Positions 50,427 to 58,062 of a stretch of 64,000 nucleotides of DNA are shown piece after piece. The notes beneath the pieces are model-generated. The model searched no databases, was not told where the DNA came from, and saw only the letters and a list, made by a program, of their open reading frames with translations. Position numbers and translations under genes: made by a program. This DNA comes from Opitutia bacterium (GTDB taxonomy: Bacteria > Verrucomicrobiota > Verrucomicrobiia > Opitutales > Opitutaceae), in the NCBI GenBank assembly GCA_016187925.1, contig JACPIS010000002.1:62001-126000 (forward strand), given 5' to 3'. Position 1 is the first letter of the stretch. Every line of letters begins with the position of its first letter.

Positions 50427-51272
50427 ATGCCGCACGTCGCCATCGTCATTCCCGTGCTGAACCAGCTCGCCTACACGCAGGGCTGTCTGCGTTGCCTGCA
50501 ACCCGACATCGCGGCCGGCGTGCGGGTCATCCTCGTCGACAACGGCTCGACCGACGGCACGAAGGAATGGCTCGCGGCACGGACCGGCATCACGGTCATC
50601 CGCAACGAAGAGAACCGCGGCTGCGCGCCGGCCTGGAACCAAGGCGTGCAGGCCGCGACGGGCGCCGCCCGGGCTGATGCACCGGGCGCTGACTGGGTCG
50701 TCGTGCTGAACAACGACGTGCTCCTGCCGGCCGGCTGGCTCGCAGCCCTGCTCGGCGCGGCGGACCGGCACGGACTCGACATCGTATGCCCGGCGATGCG
50801 CGAGCGTGACCAGAACTACGATTTCGCCAGCTACGCGCGCGATTTCATGGCGCGACTCGGCGCTGTCGTCCGTCGCGGCGGTGCGCATGGTGTTTGCTTT
50901 GCCGTGCGGCGTGCGGTGTTCGAGAAGATCGGTGGCTTCGACGAGGCGTTCCGCATCGGCCAGTTCGAGGACGCCGATTTCTTCCGGCGGGCGCGGCTGG
51001 CGGGTTTCAGGACGGGTGTTGTGGGTGCGTGCTTCCTGCACCACTTTGGCTCGGTGACGCAGGACGCGTTGAGCGACACGAACCGCAAGCGTCCCTATGA
51101 GGCGGAGAATCGCGCGCATTTCCGGAAAAAATGGAAACTCGGCTGGGCGCGCCGTCGTTGGGAGAAGGCTGCTGACGGCCTTCGCGCCTGGTGGTGGCGG
51201 ACGACGGAGAAGTCCCGTTACGGCCACACGCTCCACGAGAAGTGGGGCGGCGATCGGCTGCTGTTCTATTGA
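50427..51272 (+). CDS. Glycosyltransferase family 2
   Basis: 281 residues. GT-A start VAIVIPVLNQLAYTQGCLRC, nucleotide-sugar binding LVDNGSTDGTKEWLAARTG, DXD equivalent VVLNNDVLLPAGW, acceptor-side GGFDEAFRIGQFEDADFFRR. It resembles rhamnosyl- or polymer-chain glycosyltransferases; specificity is unknown. ATG at 50427. Palindromes flank both ends. Confidence 0.9.
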   Translation: MPHVAIVIPVLNQLAYTQGCLRCLQPDIAAGVRVILVDNGSTDGTKEWLAARTGITVIRNEENRGCAPAWNQGVQAATGAARADAPGADWVVVLNNDVLLPAGWLAALLGAADRHGLDIVCPAMRERDQNYDFASYARDFMARLGAVVRRGGAHGVCFAVRRAVFEKIGGFDEAFRIGQFEDADFFRRARLAGFRTGVVGACFLHHFGSVTQDALSDTNRKRPYEAENRAHFRKKWKLGWARRRWEKAADGLRAWWWRTTEKSRYGHTLHEKWGGDRLLFY

Positions 51273-51273
51273 T

Positions 51274-51323
51274 TGTAGCGGCGCTCTATGAGCGCCGGGT
51301 TGCGACGGTCGTAGATCGCCGCG
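51274..51323. repeat. Pair of GCGGCG...TAT/TAG...CGCCG palindromes
   Basis: TGTAGCGGCGCTCTATGAGC with its closing GCCG, then GACGGTCGTAGATCGCCGCG. It lies directly after the GT2 stop and may end transcription, but it lacks a T run. Confidence 0.6.
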
Positions 51324-51373
51324 TTTCGCGCGAAGAGCGGGGCGTGGGCGACCCCGGCTCCCGATTTCAATCC

Positions 51374-51443
51374 GTAGGGCTCGACCTTGGGTCGAGCCTT
51401 GCATTCGCGTCGTGTGCAGGCCTCACGCGAGGTGAGGCCCTAC
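51374..51443. repeat. REP-like inverted pair GTAGGGCTCGACC...GGTGAGGCCCTAC
   Basis: GTAGGGCTCGACCTTGGGTC with GAGCC (51374-51398) and GGCCTCACGCGAGGTGAGGC with CCTAC (51419-51443). Each unit is itself a hairpin, and together they form an inverted pair. A reversed combination of the same two units is at 59712-59771. Confidence 0.75.
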
Positions 51444-51480
51444 AATACTGGAGCTTACCACATCGCCAAGCAACAAGGGT

Positions 51481-52551
51481 TCAGCTCCCGCTGAGCCGCG
51501 GCGCGTCGGGAGACGCGCCCTCCAGGCTGGCCCGCACCGCCGCATACACCCGCTCGGGCGTGAGGTTGCGCACGCAGTGATTGTGATACGAATCATGCGG
51601 CGTGCACACGCCGGGCGACACGCAATTCACGCAGGGCAGCGGTGGCTGCAGCGTGAGGTGCCGCTCGCCGACCGGCTGCCACACGTGCATCGGCTGCGAG
51701 CCGAACAGGGCGACGACGCGCGTGCCGACGGCGGCGGCGAGATGCATCGGGCCGCTGTCGTGGCAGAGCAGCGTATCGAACGAGGCGAAGAGCGCCGCGA
51801 GCTGCGGCACGGACAGCTTTTCCGTGAGGCGCGTCGCAGGCGTTTTCATGTGACGGAAGATTTCGTCAACCGTGGCCTGTTCACCCGGGCCGGCGATGAA
51901 GGCGACGCTGACCTTGCCTTCCGACTGGAGTTGGTCGGCCACGGCCGCGAAATTGGCCGGCGGCCACACGCGCCACGCGCTGCGGGAGCCGGGGTGCACG
52001 AGGATCCGCCGAGTCGAGAGTCGAGGGTTGAGGGTTGAGAGTAGTTGCTGGGCGAAGGCCAAGTCCTCGCCGCGCGGCGTCAGCCGGCATTCGTGCGTGG
52101 TCACGGGCACGCCGATCGCGTCGAGCAGGTGCAGGTAGAGATCGGTGATGTGGCGCGAGTCGAGGAACTCCTGCGGCAGCACCTCGTGCGCCGTGTAGAA
52201 GGACGGGAAGTGGATTTTCTCGACGTGCCGCTGGGTCACGCGCACCGGCGCGCCGGTGAAACGCGCGAGGAAGGCGGTCTTGTCACGGTTGTCGAGGTCG
52301 AGCACGTGCGTGAAGCGCGCGGCGCGCAGCCGCCACGCCAGCCGCGCCCAATCGGCGGCGCCCTGCGGAAAATGAAACACCTCGTCCACGTCGGGATTCA
52401 TCGCCAGCACGCCGGCGTAGGCGGGTTCGCACAACACGGCCACGCGCGCCTGCGGCCAGTGCAGCTTCAGGTTCCGGAAGACCGGCCCGAGCAGCACGAT
52501 GTCGCCGAGGTAACGGCGGCGGATGACGAGGATGTGCGGGGCGGACGACAC
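51481..52551 (-). CDS. Glycosyltransferase family 9 (heptosyltransferase-like)
   Basis: About 356 residues from a GTG at 52551 (SSAPHILVIRRRYLGDIVLL); a TTG at 52605 would add residues encoded by a TTTGTGCC-type repeat. GT-B features: VIRRRYLGDIVLLGPVFRNL, ILVHPGSRSAWRVWPPANFA, FDTLLCHDSGPMHLAAAVGT. The C-terminal cysteines (CVNCVSPGVCTPH) are common in this group. It would transfer heptose to LPS core. The last 15 residues are encoded by a REP palindrome, and an internal loop (LLSTLNPRLSTRR) by a heptamer repeat. Confidence 0.9.
   Translation of the reverse strand: MSSAPHILVIRRRYLGDIVLLGPVFRNLKLHWPQARVAVLCEPAYAGVLAMNPDVDEVFHFPQGAADWARLAWRLRAARFTHVLDLDNRDKTAFLARFTGAPVRVTQRHVEKIHFPSFYTAHEVLPQEFLDSRHITDLYLHLLDAIGVPVTTHECRLTPRGEDLAFAQQLLSTLNPRLSTRRILVHPGSRSAWRVWPPANFAAVADQLQSEGKVSVAFIAGPGEQATVDEIFRHMKTPATRLTEKLSVPQLAALFASFDTLLCHDSGPMHLAAAVGTRVVALFGSQPMHVWQPVGERHLTLQPPLPCVNCVSPGVCTPHDSYHNHCVRNLTPERVYAAVRASLEGASPDAPRLSGS
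51485..51524. repeat. REP-like palindrome forming the 3' end of the GT9 gene
   Basis: GCGCGTCGGGAGACGCGC hairpin flanked by CCCTCCA. The element is translated as LEGASPDAPRLSGS. Relatives are at 29644-29678 and 59809-59860. Confidence 0.7.
52013..52040. repeat. Degenerate heptamer repeat (GTCGAGA/GTTGAGG), four units, inside GT9
   Basis: GTCGAGA, GTCGAGG, GTTGAGG, GTTGAGA at exact 7-bp spacing. The same word family occurs at 62843-62870 upstream of ispD. Confidence 0.75.
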
Positions 52552-52704
52552 GGGAGGCCGCGAAACTAAGCGGACCAAGCCAGTCTTGGCCACAAAAAGG
52601 CACAAAGATTCATGCTGAAACGTTGCCGGGTTGCGCGCTTATGGGCGCCAGCGCCGGCCGACCGAAGCGCTGGGTTCTCTGGGTGCTTTCTTGCGGCGAA
52701 AAAT

Positions 52705-54450
52705 TCAGCTCGCGCCCTGCTGGCGGTCGTAGAGCGACTTGTAGAGCGGGTTGCCGGCGTAGAGACTGGCGTGGTCGCCCTGCGCGACGATGCGGCCCTG
52801 GTCGAACACGAGGATGTGCGAGGCGTCGCGGATGGTGCTGAAACGGTGGGCGATGATCAACACGGTCTTGCCGACGACGAGTTTCCGCAGCGCGTCCTGC
52901 ACCGCCGCTTCGCTCTCGGAGTCGAGGGCGCTGGTGGCCTCGTCGAGGATGAGCAGGGGGGCGTTGCGCAGGAAGGCACGGGCGATGGCGAGGCGCTGCT
53001 TCTGGCCGCCGGAGAGCCGGCCACCGCGCTCGCCCACGACGGTGTCGTAACCCTGCGGGAATTGCGTGATGAACTCGTGCGCGTGGGCGTTGACCGCGGC
53101 GGCGACGACCTCCTCGCGCGTGGCGCCGGCCCGGCCGAGCAGGAGGTTGTTGAAGATGGTGTCGTTGAAGAGCACGGGCTCCTGCGAGACGAGGGCGATG
53201 TTGCGGCGCAGGTCGGCGAGGCGCATCGAGCGGACGTCGATGCCGTCGATGGTCACGCGGCCGGCGCCGGCCTCGTAGAAGCGCGGCACGAGGTTGGCGA
53301 AGGTGGTCTTGCCCGCGCCGCTCGGCCCGACGAGCGCGCAGACGGTGCCGGCCGGGATGCGGGTGGTGACGTCGCGCAGCGCGGGATTGTCACCGTAGGA
53401 GAAAGTCACCTGCTCGAACCCGAGATCGCCGCGCAGCCGGTCGACGGGCGTCGGTGCGGCCGGGTCGGTGATGGTCACCGGCTCGTGCAGCACGACCTCC
53501 AGGCGGCTGAGGGCGGCCTCGCCGCGCTTCAACTCGTTGTTGAGCGCGCCCATTTTCTTGATGGGCTCGTAACACATATAGAGCGCGGTGATGACGGCGA
53601 GGAAGTCGTCCTTTCCGATGCCGGCGCGGTAGGCGTAGAGCAGGGTTCCGGCGATACCGAGCGAGGCGATGACCTCGATGGCGGGGCTGACCGCCTGCGC
53701 GTACTTGGCGATCTTGAGTTGAAGCGCGAGCAGGGTGGCACTGTGTTCGCGAAAACGCTCCGTCTCGCGTGCTTCGAGGCTGAAGGCACGGACCTCGCGG
53801 GCGGCGGAAAGATTCTCGGAGAAATGGCCGGTGATGGTGCCAAGCTGCGCCTGCAGTTGCTCGGCGCGCTTAAGCAACTTGCGGCCAAAGTAACGAATGG
53901 GCAGCACGGTGAGCGGCACTACCGCGAGGCAGACCAGCATCATGCTGATGCCCTCTGCGTGGTAGGCCTTGTAGCCGACAAATCCGAGGGCGGCAATGAG
54001 CGTGCCCGGCTGCTTGATGCCGTCGTTGGCGAGGTTGGTCAGTGTCGTCTGGAGCTGGGCGGTGTCGGCCAGGCCGCGCGAGAGCAGGTCGCCCGTCTGA
54101 CGGCGCTGGACGAAGGAGAGCGGCAACACCTGGAGCTTGGCGAAATAATCGACGCGGAGCGTCTCAAGGATCTTGGTGCCCGCCTGCTGGATGAAGTAAC
54201 CGTTGATGTAGCCGAAGAGACCCCGCAGGAAGAAAATCAGGGGGATGTAGGCGGCGATCAGCAGCACGAGGTGCCAAGAGGAGGCGCGGTCTCCATTGGC
54301 GAAAATCGCCGGGAAGACCCGGTCGATCATATAGGGCAGACCGGCACCGCTGGCCGCACTGTAGAGGAGGCCGGCCAAGGTTGCGGCAACCAACGCGCCG
54401 CGCACGGATTTCAGATAGCGGAAATAGGGGCGGAAGCGGCGGAGGCTCAT
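52705..54450 (-). CDS. MsbA-type ABC exporter (lipid A/multidrug half-transporter)
   Basis: 581 residues. Six transmembrane helices lie in residues 1-310. The ATPase domain has Walker A GPSGAGKTT, the Q loop in VSQEPVLFNDTIFNNLLLG, signature RLSGGQKQRLAIARAF, Walker B LLILDEATSALDSESE and the H switch in IIAHRFSTIRDASHI. It would flip lipid A-core across the inner membrane as a homodimer, which fits the glycosyltransferases nearby; multidrug export is the alternative. It starts 16 bp after the oppC-type gene and is probably in that transcript. Confidence 0.9.
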   Translation of the reverse strand: MSLRRFRPYFRYLKSVRGALVAATLAGLLYSAASGAGLPYMIDRVFPAIFANGDRASSWHLVLLIAAYIPLIFFLRGLFGYINGYFIQQAGTKILETLRVDYFAKLQVLPLSFVQRRQTGDLLSRGLADTAQLQTTLTNLANDGIKQPGTLIAALGFVGYKAYHAEGISMMLVCLAVVPLTVLPIRYFGRKLLKRAEQLQAQLGTITGHFSENLSAAREVRAFSLEARETERFREHSATLLALQLKIAKYAQAVSPAIEVIASLGIAGTLLYAYRAGIGKDDFLAVITALYMCYEPIKKMGALNNELKRGEAALSRLEVVLHEPVTITDPAAPTPVDRLRGDLGFEQVTFSYGDNPALRDVTTRIPAGTVCALVGPSGAGKTTFANLVPRFYEAGAGRVTIDGIDVRSMRLADLRRNIALVSQEPVLFNDTIFNNLLLGRAGATREEVVAAAVNAHAHEFITQFPQGYDTVVGERGGRLSGGQKQRLAIARAFLRNAPLLILDEATSALDSESEAAVQDALRKLVVGKTVLIIAHRFSTIRDASHILVFDQGRIVAQGDHASLYAGNPLYKSLYDRQQGAS

Positions 54451-54466
54451 GGGCGCGGCGACAGGG

Positions 54467-55369
54467 TTAGTCCTTGGAAGCCCTTACGTCCAGCGCGTCC
54501 CTCAGGCCGTCGCCGAGAAAGTTGAGCGAGAAGAGCGTCAGCGAGAACAGCGAACCGGGGAAGACGAGCAGCCACCAGAACTCCTCCATCTTCTCGGCGC
54601 CGTCCTTGATCAGCGTGCCCCACGAACTCATCGGCGGCTGGACGCCGAGGCCGAGGAAGCTGAGGAACGCCTCGAGCAGCATGACGGCCGGGATGGTGAG
54701 GGTGGTGTAGACGATGATCGGCCCGAGGATGTTGGGGATCATGTGCCGGAGAATGATGCGGCGGTTGCTCAGGCCGAGCGAGCGGGCGGCTTCGATGAAC
54801 TCCATTTTCTTCAACGACTGGATCTGGCCGCGGACGATGCGGGCCATGGTCAGCCACTCGACGGCGCCGATGGCGACGAAGAGCAGGATGATGTTCCGTC
54901 CGAAGAAAACCATGAGCAGGATGACAAAGATCGTGAACGGCAGCGCATACATGATATCGACGAGACGCATCATGACGTTGTCGGTCTGGCCGCCCGCGTA
55001 GCCGGCGACGGCGCCGTAGAGCACGCCGATGGTCAGCGCCACGATCGTCGCGCTCAGGCCGACGCCGAGCGAGATGCGGCCACCGTAAAGGATGCGCACG
55101 AGCAGGTCGCGCCCGAGCGTGTCGGTGCCGAGCCAATGCTGGGCCGAGGGCGGCGTCGCCCCGAGGGAGAGGTTCTGGTCCTGGTAGGAAAGCTGGAAGA
55201 ACAGCGGGCCGAACACGCAGATGACCGCCAGCACGAGCAACACGGCGGCGCCGCCGACCGCCAGCCGGTTTTTCTGCAACCGGTGCCAGGCGTCGCTCCA
55301 CGGCGAATGGCCGGACTCGAGCTGGTCGAGCGTGGGCACGTTGACGGCGGCGGTGGTGAGGTTGGCCAT
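54467..55369 (-). CDS. Oligopeptide ABC transporter permease, OppC type
   Basis: 300 residues. The N-terminal helix (LAVGGAAVLLVLAVICVFGP) precedes the OppC signature SAQHWLGTDTLGRDLLVRIL YGGR (read across two segments). The EAA loop lies in EFIEAARSLGLSNRRIILRH followed by MIPNILGP. Five to six helices. It pairs with the OppB-type permease 6 bp upstream. No OppD/OppF ATPases follow; an MsbA-type gene does. Confidence 0.92.
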   Translation of the reverse strand: MANLTTAAVNVPTLDQLESGHSPWSDAWHRLQKNRLAVGGAAVLLVLAVICVFGPLFFQLSYQDQNLSLGATPPSAQHWLGTDTLGRDLLVRILYGGRISLGVGLSATIVALTIGVLYGAVAGYAGGQTDNVMMRLVDIMYALPFTIFVILLMVFFGRNIILLFVAIGAVEWLTMARIVRGQIQSLKKMEFIEAARSLGLSNRRIILRHMIPNILGPIIVYTTLTIPAVMLLEAFLSFLGLGVQPPMSSWGTLIKDGAEKMEEFWWLLVFPGSLFSLTLFSLNFLGDGLRDALDVRASKD

Positions 55370-55375
55370 GGGGCG

Positions 55376-56293
55376 TCAGTCGAACTTCAGCCGGGGGTTG
55401 AGCCACACCTGCATGACGTCGACCACGAGGTTGAGCACCACGATCAGGCTCGCGTAGAGGATGACGGTGCCGAGCACGAGGGTGTAGTCGCGGTTGAACG
55501 CGCTGTTCACGAACTCACGGCCGAGTCCGGGGATCTGAAAAATCGTCTCGATGACGAACGAGCCCGTCAGGATGCCGGCGATGGCGGGCCCGAGGAAGGA
55601 GACGACCGGCAGCAGGCCGCCGCGCAACGCGTGGCGGAAGATGATGCGCGTCTCCGAGGCGCCCTTGGCCCGCGCGGTGCGGATGAAATCCTGGTGCAGC
55701 ACCTCGAGCATGCCGCCGCGCGTGAGGCGCATAAGGTAGGCGGCGTAGACGAAACCGAGCGTCAGCGCCGGCAGCACACGGTCCTCGGGGTATTCCCAGC
55801 CCGACGCGCTGAGCCAGTGGAAATGGATGGCGAAGCCGAGCACGAGCAGCGGGCCGAGCACGAAGGTCGGCACGCAGATGCCGACCATGCCGATGCTGGA
55901 GCAGAGGTAGTCGACCCAACTGTTGCGCCGCACGGCGGCCAGCACACCCAGCGGCAGACCGACGACGAACGCGACCAGCAGGGCCAGCCCGCCGAGTTCG
56001 AGCGACGCCGGCAACTTGTCCGCGATGATCTCGTTGACCGTGCGGTTGGAGTACTTGAACGACGGCCCGAGGTCGCCGTGCGCGAGATGGCCGAGGTAGA
56101 CGAGGTATTGCTTCCAGAGCGGCTGATCGAGGCCGTAGTGCGCTTCGAGATTCTTCAGGATTTCCGGCGTGATGGTCTTCTCCGCGGTGAACGGGCCGCC
56201 CGGCACGAAGCGCACCATGAAGAACGTCGCCGTCACGATGATGAACAACACCGGGACGATCTGCAGCAGGCGGCGGGCGACGAAGCGAAACAT
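55376..56293 (-). CDS. Oligopeptide ABC transporter permease, OppB type
   Basis: 305 residues from the ATG at 56293 (MFRFVARRLLQIVPVLFIIV). Typical pieces are FFMVRFVPGGPFTAEK, GDLGPSFKYSNRTVNEII and the EAA loop QDFIRTARAKGASETRIIFR. Six helices. An in-frame ATG at 56365 would add sequence encoded by the heptamer repeat region and is not favoured. It is followed directly by the OppC type. Confidence 0.92.
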   Translation of the reverse strand: MFRFVARRLLQIVPVLFIIVTATFFMVRFVPGGPFTAEKTITPEILKNLEAHYGLDQPLWKQYLVYLGHLAHGDLGPSFKYSNRTVNEIIADKLPASLELGGLALLVAFVVGLPLGVLAAVRRNSWVDYLCSSIGMVGICVPTFVLGPLLVLGFAIHFHWLSASGWEYPEDRVLPALTLGFVYAAYLMRLTRGGMLEVLHQDFIRTARAKGASETRIIFRHALRGGLLPVVSFLGPAIAGILTGSFVIETIFQIPGLGREFVNSAFNRDYTLVLGTVILYASLIVVLNLVVDVMQVWLNPRLKFD

Positions 56294-56304
56294 GGAAGCG
56301 GGGC

Positions 56305-56347
56305 GGACGACAGAAGACAGAGGACGGCGGACAGAGGCCAGAAGGAA
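56305..56347. repeat. Degenerate heptamer repeat (GGACAGA/AGACAGA) before oppB
   Basis: About six words of the type RGACAGA at 7-bp spacing in the space between oppB and the first binding-protein gene. It is the same family as 59599-59654 and 61466-61507. Confidence 0.75.
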
Positions 56348-56386
56348 ATCAAACCGGTGCGCCAATCGGCGCCCGGCTCCCGAAGG

Positions 56387-58009
56387 TCACTTCGCCTCCA
56401 GCCACATCGACTGGTAGGGATGATAGTCGAGCAGGTTGGGGTAGCGGCCGCGCACGGCCGGATTCACCAGATGCGTCGAGGTGTAATGGAAGAGCGGCAG
56501 GATCGGCAGGTCGCGCATGAGGGCGTCCTCGGCCTGACGGTAGAGCGCGTGGCGGGCGGGTTTCTCGAGCTGGTCGAGCGCCGCGCGCACGAGCCGGTCG
56601 AACTCCGGGTTGGCGTAGCCGGCGACGTTCTGCCCGCCGCCCGTCAGGTGTACGCTGAGAAACGCGTGCGGATCGAGGTAGTCGCCGACCCAGCCGCCGC
56701 GGGCGAGATCGTATTTGCGCTCCACGCGCTCGGCATGAAACACGCGGCCCTCGGCGTTCGCGAGGTTGATGCGCACGCCGAGGTTGCGCTGCCACATCTG
56801 CTGCAGCACTTCGGCGAAGAGCTGGTGCCGCGCGCTGGTGTCGAAATGCATGTCGACCGCCGGGAAACCTTTCCCGTCGGGGTAACCCGCCTCGCCGAGC
56901 AGCCGGCGCGCCTCGGCGGGATCGAAGCGCAGCGCGTGCGGTCCGGCGAAGCGGTAGTCGTCGGTGCCGGGCGGCACGAGCCCGGTCGCGGGCAGCAGGT
57001 GCTGCTGCGGCTGGCTGGCGGCGAGCTGCGCGCGGTCGAGCGCGAGCGAGAACGCCCGGCGCACGCGCGGGTCGTTGAACGGCGGGCGCGCCAGGTTGAA
57101 CTCGTAGAGATAGGTCGAGAAGAACGGCGTGACCTGCAGTTGCTCCGGTGCCGACTCGGCGTAAGTGGCGAGCTTGCTGGCCGGCACGAACTCCGTGAGG
57201 TGCAGCAGGCCCGAGCGGAAGGAGCGTTCCTCGGTGTCGGCATTCTCGATCAGGTGAAAATGGATTTCCTGCAGCCGCACGCTGCGTGCGCCCCAGTAGC
57301 GCGGGTTTTTCTTCACGACGATCTCGTCGCCGTTGCGCCACTCGCTGAGCACGAACGGTCCGTTGCCCACCAGCACGCCGGGGCGCGTCCAGCCGCTGTA
57401 AGGCGTGTCGAAAGCGCCGCGCGACTCGACCGTGGCGCGATGCACCGGCATCCAGGCGAATCCGCCGAGGAGAAACAGCAGGTAGGGCGCCGGCTGGCGC
57501 AGCTCGACGCGCAGCGTGCGGTCGTCGCGCGCGTGCACGCCGACTTGGGCGAAGTCCGCCCGGCGGCCCGCGTGAAAATCCTCCGCGCCGCGCACGATGT
57601 CGAAGTAGTGGGCGTAGGGCGAACCGAGCTTGGGCGACAGGATGCGCCGGACGCTGAACTCGAAATCGTGCGCCGTGACCGGGTCGCCGTTGCTCCATTG
57701 CGCATCGGCGCGCAGGTGGAAGGTGTAGACGAGTCCGTCGGGCGAGATGTCCCAGCGCTCGGCGACGCCGGGCACGGGGTGGAGGTCCTTCGGGTCGTAG
57801 CCGGTGAGTCCCTCGTAGAGCGCCATGAGCACGTTGAAGTGCGCATTGGTCTGCATGAGATGCGGGTCGAGGTCCTGCGGCTCGGCGCCGATGTTCTGGT
57901 GCAGCACCTGCGTGCGGTTGCCGAGCTCGACGGGCGTCTCGCGCCGCGCGCAGGCCGCGAGCAAGGCGAGCAGCAGCAGGGCAAACCCGAGGCGGGGCGG
58001 TTTTTGCAC
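56387..58009 (-). CDS. Oligopeptide-binding lipoprotein, OppA type (first of three)
   Basis: 540 residues read from a GTG at 58009, which gives a lipoprotein signal (LGFALLLLALLAAC, lipobox LAAC). SBP family 5 features follow: NIGAEPQDLDPHLMQTNAHF, LVYTFHLRADAQWSNGDPVT, VGNGPFVLSEWRNGDEIVVK, RRAFSLALDRAQLAASQPQQ. It would bind peptides or related solutes for OppB/OppC. It shares low identity with the two upstream paralogues, suggesting different ligands. Confidence 0.9.
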   Translation of the reverse strand: MQKPPRLGFALLLLALLAACARRETPVELGNRTQVLHQNIGAEPQDLDPHLMQTNAHFNVLMALYEGLTGYDPKDLHPVPGVAERWDISPDGLVYTFHLRADAQWSNGDPVTAHDFEFSVRRILSPKLGSPYAHYFDIVRGAEDFHAGRRADFAQVGVHARDDRTLRVELRQPAPYLLFLLGGFAWMPVHRATVESRGAFDTPYSGWTRPGVLVGNGPFVLSEWRNGDEIVVKKNPRYWGARSVRLQEIHFHLIENADTEERSFRSGLLHLTEFVPASKLATYAESAPEQLQVTPFFSTYLYEFNLARPPFNDPRVRRAFSLALDRAQLAASQPQQHLLPATGLVPPGTDDYRFAGPHALRFDPAEARRLLGEAGYPDGKGFPAVDMHFDTSARHQLFAEVLQQMWQRNLGVRINLANAEGRVFHAERVERKYDLARGGWVGDYLDPHAFLSVHLTGGGQNVAGYANPEFDRLVRAALDQLEKPARHALYRQAEDALMRDLPILPLFHYTSTHLVNPAVRGRYPNLLDYHPYQSMWLEAK

Positions 58010-58062
58010 GGGTCCAACAAAGCCGCCGCCCCGCCGGCTGGCAAAGTCAATCCGGCCGCCGC

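Noticed and set aside
52552-52605. The TTG-started N-terminal extension of the GT9 protein
   Set aside because: It is encoded partly by a TTTGTGCC-type repeat and the GT-B fold begins right after the GTG at 52551, so the extension is probably not translated.
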